Assembly (NCBI RefSeq): GCF_003255815.1
Contig: NC_037672.1
Location: forward strand, 106,766,688 to 106,830,687
DNA: 64,000 nt
Origin: Theropithecus gelada
Taxonomy: Eukaryota; Chordata; Mammalia; Primates; Cercopithecidae
Reading direction: 5' to 3'
Shown: in pieces, positions 62,214 to 64,000 of the stretch
Position numbering within the stretch: the first letter of the stretch is position 1
Layout of the letters: the number at the start of each line of letters is the position of its first letter
Notes under the pieces: model-generated
Told to the model about the DNA's origin: nothing
The model's input: the letters and a program-made list of their open reading frames with translations, nothing else
Databases searched by the model: none
Translations under genes and position numbers: made by a program

Positions 62214-63230
62214 ATGGGGAAAAAGCAGGGCAGAAAAGCTGGAAATTCAAAAAATAAGAGTGCATCTCCCCCGGCAAAGGAGCGCAGCTCATCGCCAGCA
62301 ACGGATCAAAGCTGGACGGAGAATGACTTTGACGAGATGAGAGAAGAAGGCTTCAGTCCATCAAACTTCTCAGAGCTAAAGGAGGAATTATGTACCCAGC
62401 GCAAAGAAACTAAAAATCTTGAAAACAAAGTGGAAGAATTGACGGCTAGAGTAATTAATGCAGAGAAGGTCATAAACGAAATGAAAGAGATGAAAACCAT
62501 GACACGAGAAATACGTGACAAATGCACAAGCTTCAGTAACCGACTCGATCAACTGGAAGAAAGAGTATCAGCGATTGAGGATCAAATGAATGAAATGAAG
62601 CGAGAAGAGAAACCAAAAGAAAAAAGAAGAAAAAGAAATGAACAAAGCCTGCAAGAAGTATGGGATTATGTAAAAAGACCAAATCTACGTCTGATTGGGG
62701 TGCCTGAAAGTGAGGGGGAAAATGGAACCAAGTTGGAAAACACTCTTCAGGATATCATCCAGGAGAACTTCCCCAACCTAGTAGGGCAGGCCAACATTCA
62801 AATCCAGGAAATACAGAGAACGCCACAAAGATACTCCTCGAGAAGAGCAACTCCAAGACACATAATTGCCAGATTCACCAAAGTTGAAATGAAGGAAAAA
62901 ATCTTAAGGGCAGCCAGAGAGAAAGCTCGGGTTACCCACAAAGGGAAGCCCATCAGACTCACAGCAGATCTCTCGGCAGAAACTCTACAAGCCAGAAGAG
63001 ACTGGGGGCCAATATTCAACATTCTTAAAGAAAAGAATTTTAAACCCAGAATTTTATATCCAGCCAAACTAAGTTTCATAAGTGAAGGAGAAATAAAATC
63101 CTTTACAGATAAGCAAATGCTTAGAGATTTTGTCACCACTAGGCCTGCCTTACAAGAGACCCTGAAGGAAGCACTCAACATGGAAAGGAAAAACCGGTAC
63201 CAGCCATCTCCAAAACATGCCAAAATGTAA
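62214..63230 (+). CDS. L1 ORF1 protein, intact (338 aa)
   Basis: RNA-binding chaperone that trimerises and coats L1 RNA in cytoplasmic ribonucleoprotein particles. It is required in cis for retrotransposition. The length equals the human protein. Domains in order: a basic, serine-rich N-terminus (1-50, with an SSSPAT phospho-type site at 25-30); a coiled coil about 52-150; an RRM about 157-252 with NLRLIGVPE (157-165) and HIIARF (216-221) as its RNP-like strands; and a C-terminal domain to 338 containing RRDW (261-264) and YPAKLSF (282-288). No stop or frameshift. The N-terminus and coiled coil differ most from human, as is usual for this fast-evolving part. It starts in AAAGATGG context and is followed by a 63-bp spacer and ORF2. 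Confidence 0.95.
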   Translation: MGKKQGRKAGNSKNKSASPPAKERSSSPATDQSWTENDFDEMREEGFSPSNFSELKEELCTQRKETKNLENKVEELTARVINAEKVINEMKEMKTMTREIRDKCTSFSNRLDQLEERVSAIEDQMNEMKREEKPKEKRRKRNEQSLQEVWDYVKRPNLRLIGVPESEGENGTKLENTLQDIIQENFPNLVGQANIQIQEIQRTPQRYSSRRATPRHIIARFTKVEMKEKILRAAREKARVTHKGKPIRLTADLSAETLQARRDWGPIFNILKEKNFKPRILYPAKLSFISEGEIKSFTDKQMLRDFVTTRPALQETLKEALNMERKNRYQPSPKHAKM

Positions 63231-63293
63231 AGACCATCGAGGCTAGGAAGAAACTGCATCAACTAACGAGCAAAATAACCAGTTAATATCATA

Positions 63294-64000
63294 ATTGCAG
63301 GATCAGGTTCACACATAACAATCTTAACCTTAAATGTAAATGGACTAAATGCTCCAATGAAAAGACACAGACTGGCAAACTGGGTAAAGAGTCAAGACCC
63401 ATCAGTCTGCTGTATTCAGGAGACCCATCTCACACGCAGAGACATACATAGGCTCAAAATAAAGGGATGGAGGAAGATTTACCAAGCAAATGGAGAACAA
63501 AAAAAAGCAGGGGTTGCAATCCTAGTCTCTGATAAAACAGACTTTAAACCATCAAAGATCAAAAGAGACAAAGAAGGCCATTACATAATGGTAAAGGGAT
63601 CAATTCAACAGGAAGAGGAAGAGCTAACTCTCCTAAATATATATGCACCCAATACAGGAGCACCCAGATTCATAAAGCAAGTCCTTAGAGACTTACAAAG
63701 AGACTTAGACTACCATACAATAATAATGGGAGACTTCAACACTCCACTGTCAATATTAGACAGATCAACGAGACAGAAAGTTAACAAGGATATCCAGGAA
63801 TTGAACTTATCTCTGCAGCAAGCAGACCTAATAGACATCTATAGAACTCTCCACCCCAAATCAACAGAATATACATTCTTCTCAGCACCACATCGTACTT
63901 ACTCCAAAATTGACCATATAATTGGAAGTAAAGCACTCCTCAGCAAATGTACAAGAACAGAAATTATAACAAACTGTCTCTCAGACCACAGTGCAATCAA
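63294..64000 (+). CDS. L1 ORF2, endonuclease domain (partial, runs off the edge)
   Basis: ORF2 encodes the endonuclease and reverse transcriptase that nick the target and copy the RNA. About 235 codons are visible without a stop, covering nearly the whole APE-like endonuclease. Expected catalytic positions are present: Asn14 (in NVNGLN), Glu43 (CIQETHL), the GDFNTPL Asp/Asn pair, the KIDH Asp, and the final SDHSAI His. Two things are odd. The codon aligned with the human ATG is ATT (63294-63296), with the next in-frame ATG at 63357 (codon 22), beyond Asn14. An extra in-frame GAAGAG (2 codons) lies at about 63617-63622. The frame is open upstream only to the stop at 63276-63278. Reverse transcriptase and C-terminal domains lie outside the window. 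Confidence 0.88.
   Translation, partial: MAGSGSHITILTLNVNGLNAPMKRHRLANWVKSQDPSVCCIQETHLTRRDIHRLKIKGWRKIYQANGEQKKAGVAILVSDKTDFKPSKIKRDKEGHYIMVKGSIQQEEEELTLLNIYAPNTGAPRFIKQVLRDLQRDLDYHTIIMGDFNTPLSILDRSTRQKVNKDIQELNLSLQQADLIDIYRTLHPKSTEYTFFSAPHRTYSKIDHIIGSKALLSKCTRTEIITNCLSDHSAI

Larger units (their letters stand above)
61176..64000 (+). mobile_element. young full-length-type L1, 5' 2.8 kb (runs off the window)
   Basis: It starts at the canonical GGGGG-rich L1 5' end. Order: 5'UTR 61176-62213, ORF1 62214-63230, a 63-bp spacer, ORF2 from 63294 to the edge. It starts where a complete copy should, so it is not 5'-truncated. Its ORF1 and 5'UTR differ throughout from human L1HS, which fits an L1PA-derived lineage of Old World monkeys. 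The 3' part and target duplication lie outside. Confidence 0.93.

Noticed and set aside
62020..62301. minus-strand frame over the L1 5'UTR-ORF1 border
   Set aside because: No known L1 product lies here on that strand. GC-richer 5'UTR DNA opens frames by chance.
62798..63262. 154-codon minus-strand open frame
   Set aside because: It lies antisense to the intact L1 ORF1 and is a by-product of that frame.
1..64000. CRISPR arrays, bacterial operons, riboswitches, tRNA, snRNA or Y RNA genes
   Set aside because: The content is vertebrate and no array spacing or RNA-gene signature was found by reading both strands.

Overview
The window is primate nuclear DNA, and its young repeats point to an Old World monkey (Cercopithecidae: macaque, baboon, guenon or relative). 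Thirteen Alu or Alu-derived copies, L1s of several ages, MIR/L2/CR1 relics, MaLR and ERVL LTRs and Tigger/MER5 transposons are recognisable. Two Alus (45519-45823, 57034-57333) carry the base pattern I associate with the monkey-specific AluYR group. The L1 at the right edge has an ORF1 and 5'UTR unlike human L1HS and keeps a segment that young hominoid L1s lost. Species and chromosome cannot be told from the sequence.

I found no convincing host protein-coding exon, rRNA, tRNA or snRNA gene. The window reads as intergenic or intronic DNA, AT-rich and built up by successive insertions. Intact coding capacity appears only in the last 1.8 kb, where a full-length-type L1 begins at 61176. Its ORF1 (62214-63230, 338 codons) is uninterrupted. 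The endonuclease-domain part of ORF2 is open to the window edge, but its usual ATG is ATT.

Layout. 1-8.4 kb: an Alu-derived monomer, an Alu, a decayed L1 ORF2 piece ending abruptly at 4644, a HAL1-like relic, a hairpin element, and a 53-bp exact inverted repeat flanking 3.4 kb. 8.4-27 kb: mostly unassigned DNA with MaLR LTRs, Alus, a Tigger4/Zombi-like element and a 110-bp palindrome with perfect 43-bp arms at 23167-23276. 27-34 kb: nests of insertions. These are MER5 split by an Alu, an L1 split by a younger opposite-strand L1, a TIR-bounded Ricksha-like transposon carrying an ERVL LTR, and a Tigger split by an MST LTR. 37.7-43.6 kb: an old L1 5'UTR with a truncated Alu, a decayed tandem repeat, a 1.45-kb retrocopy that joins non-L1 sequence to an L1M 3' end, and a Tigger2/MER2-like element. 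45.5-61 kb: an AluYR copy, a CR1/L3 relic, and an internally deleted ERVL provirus on the minus strand with both LTRs, a tRNA-Leu-type primer site and a broken pol.

Family names rest on remembered consensus patterns. They are weaker than the structural evidence (target-site duplications, terminal inverted repeats, nesting), which is read directly from the sequence. I found no clear new biological system. The best leads are the structural oddities and the young L1.
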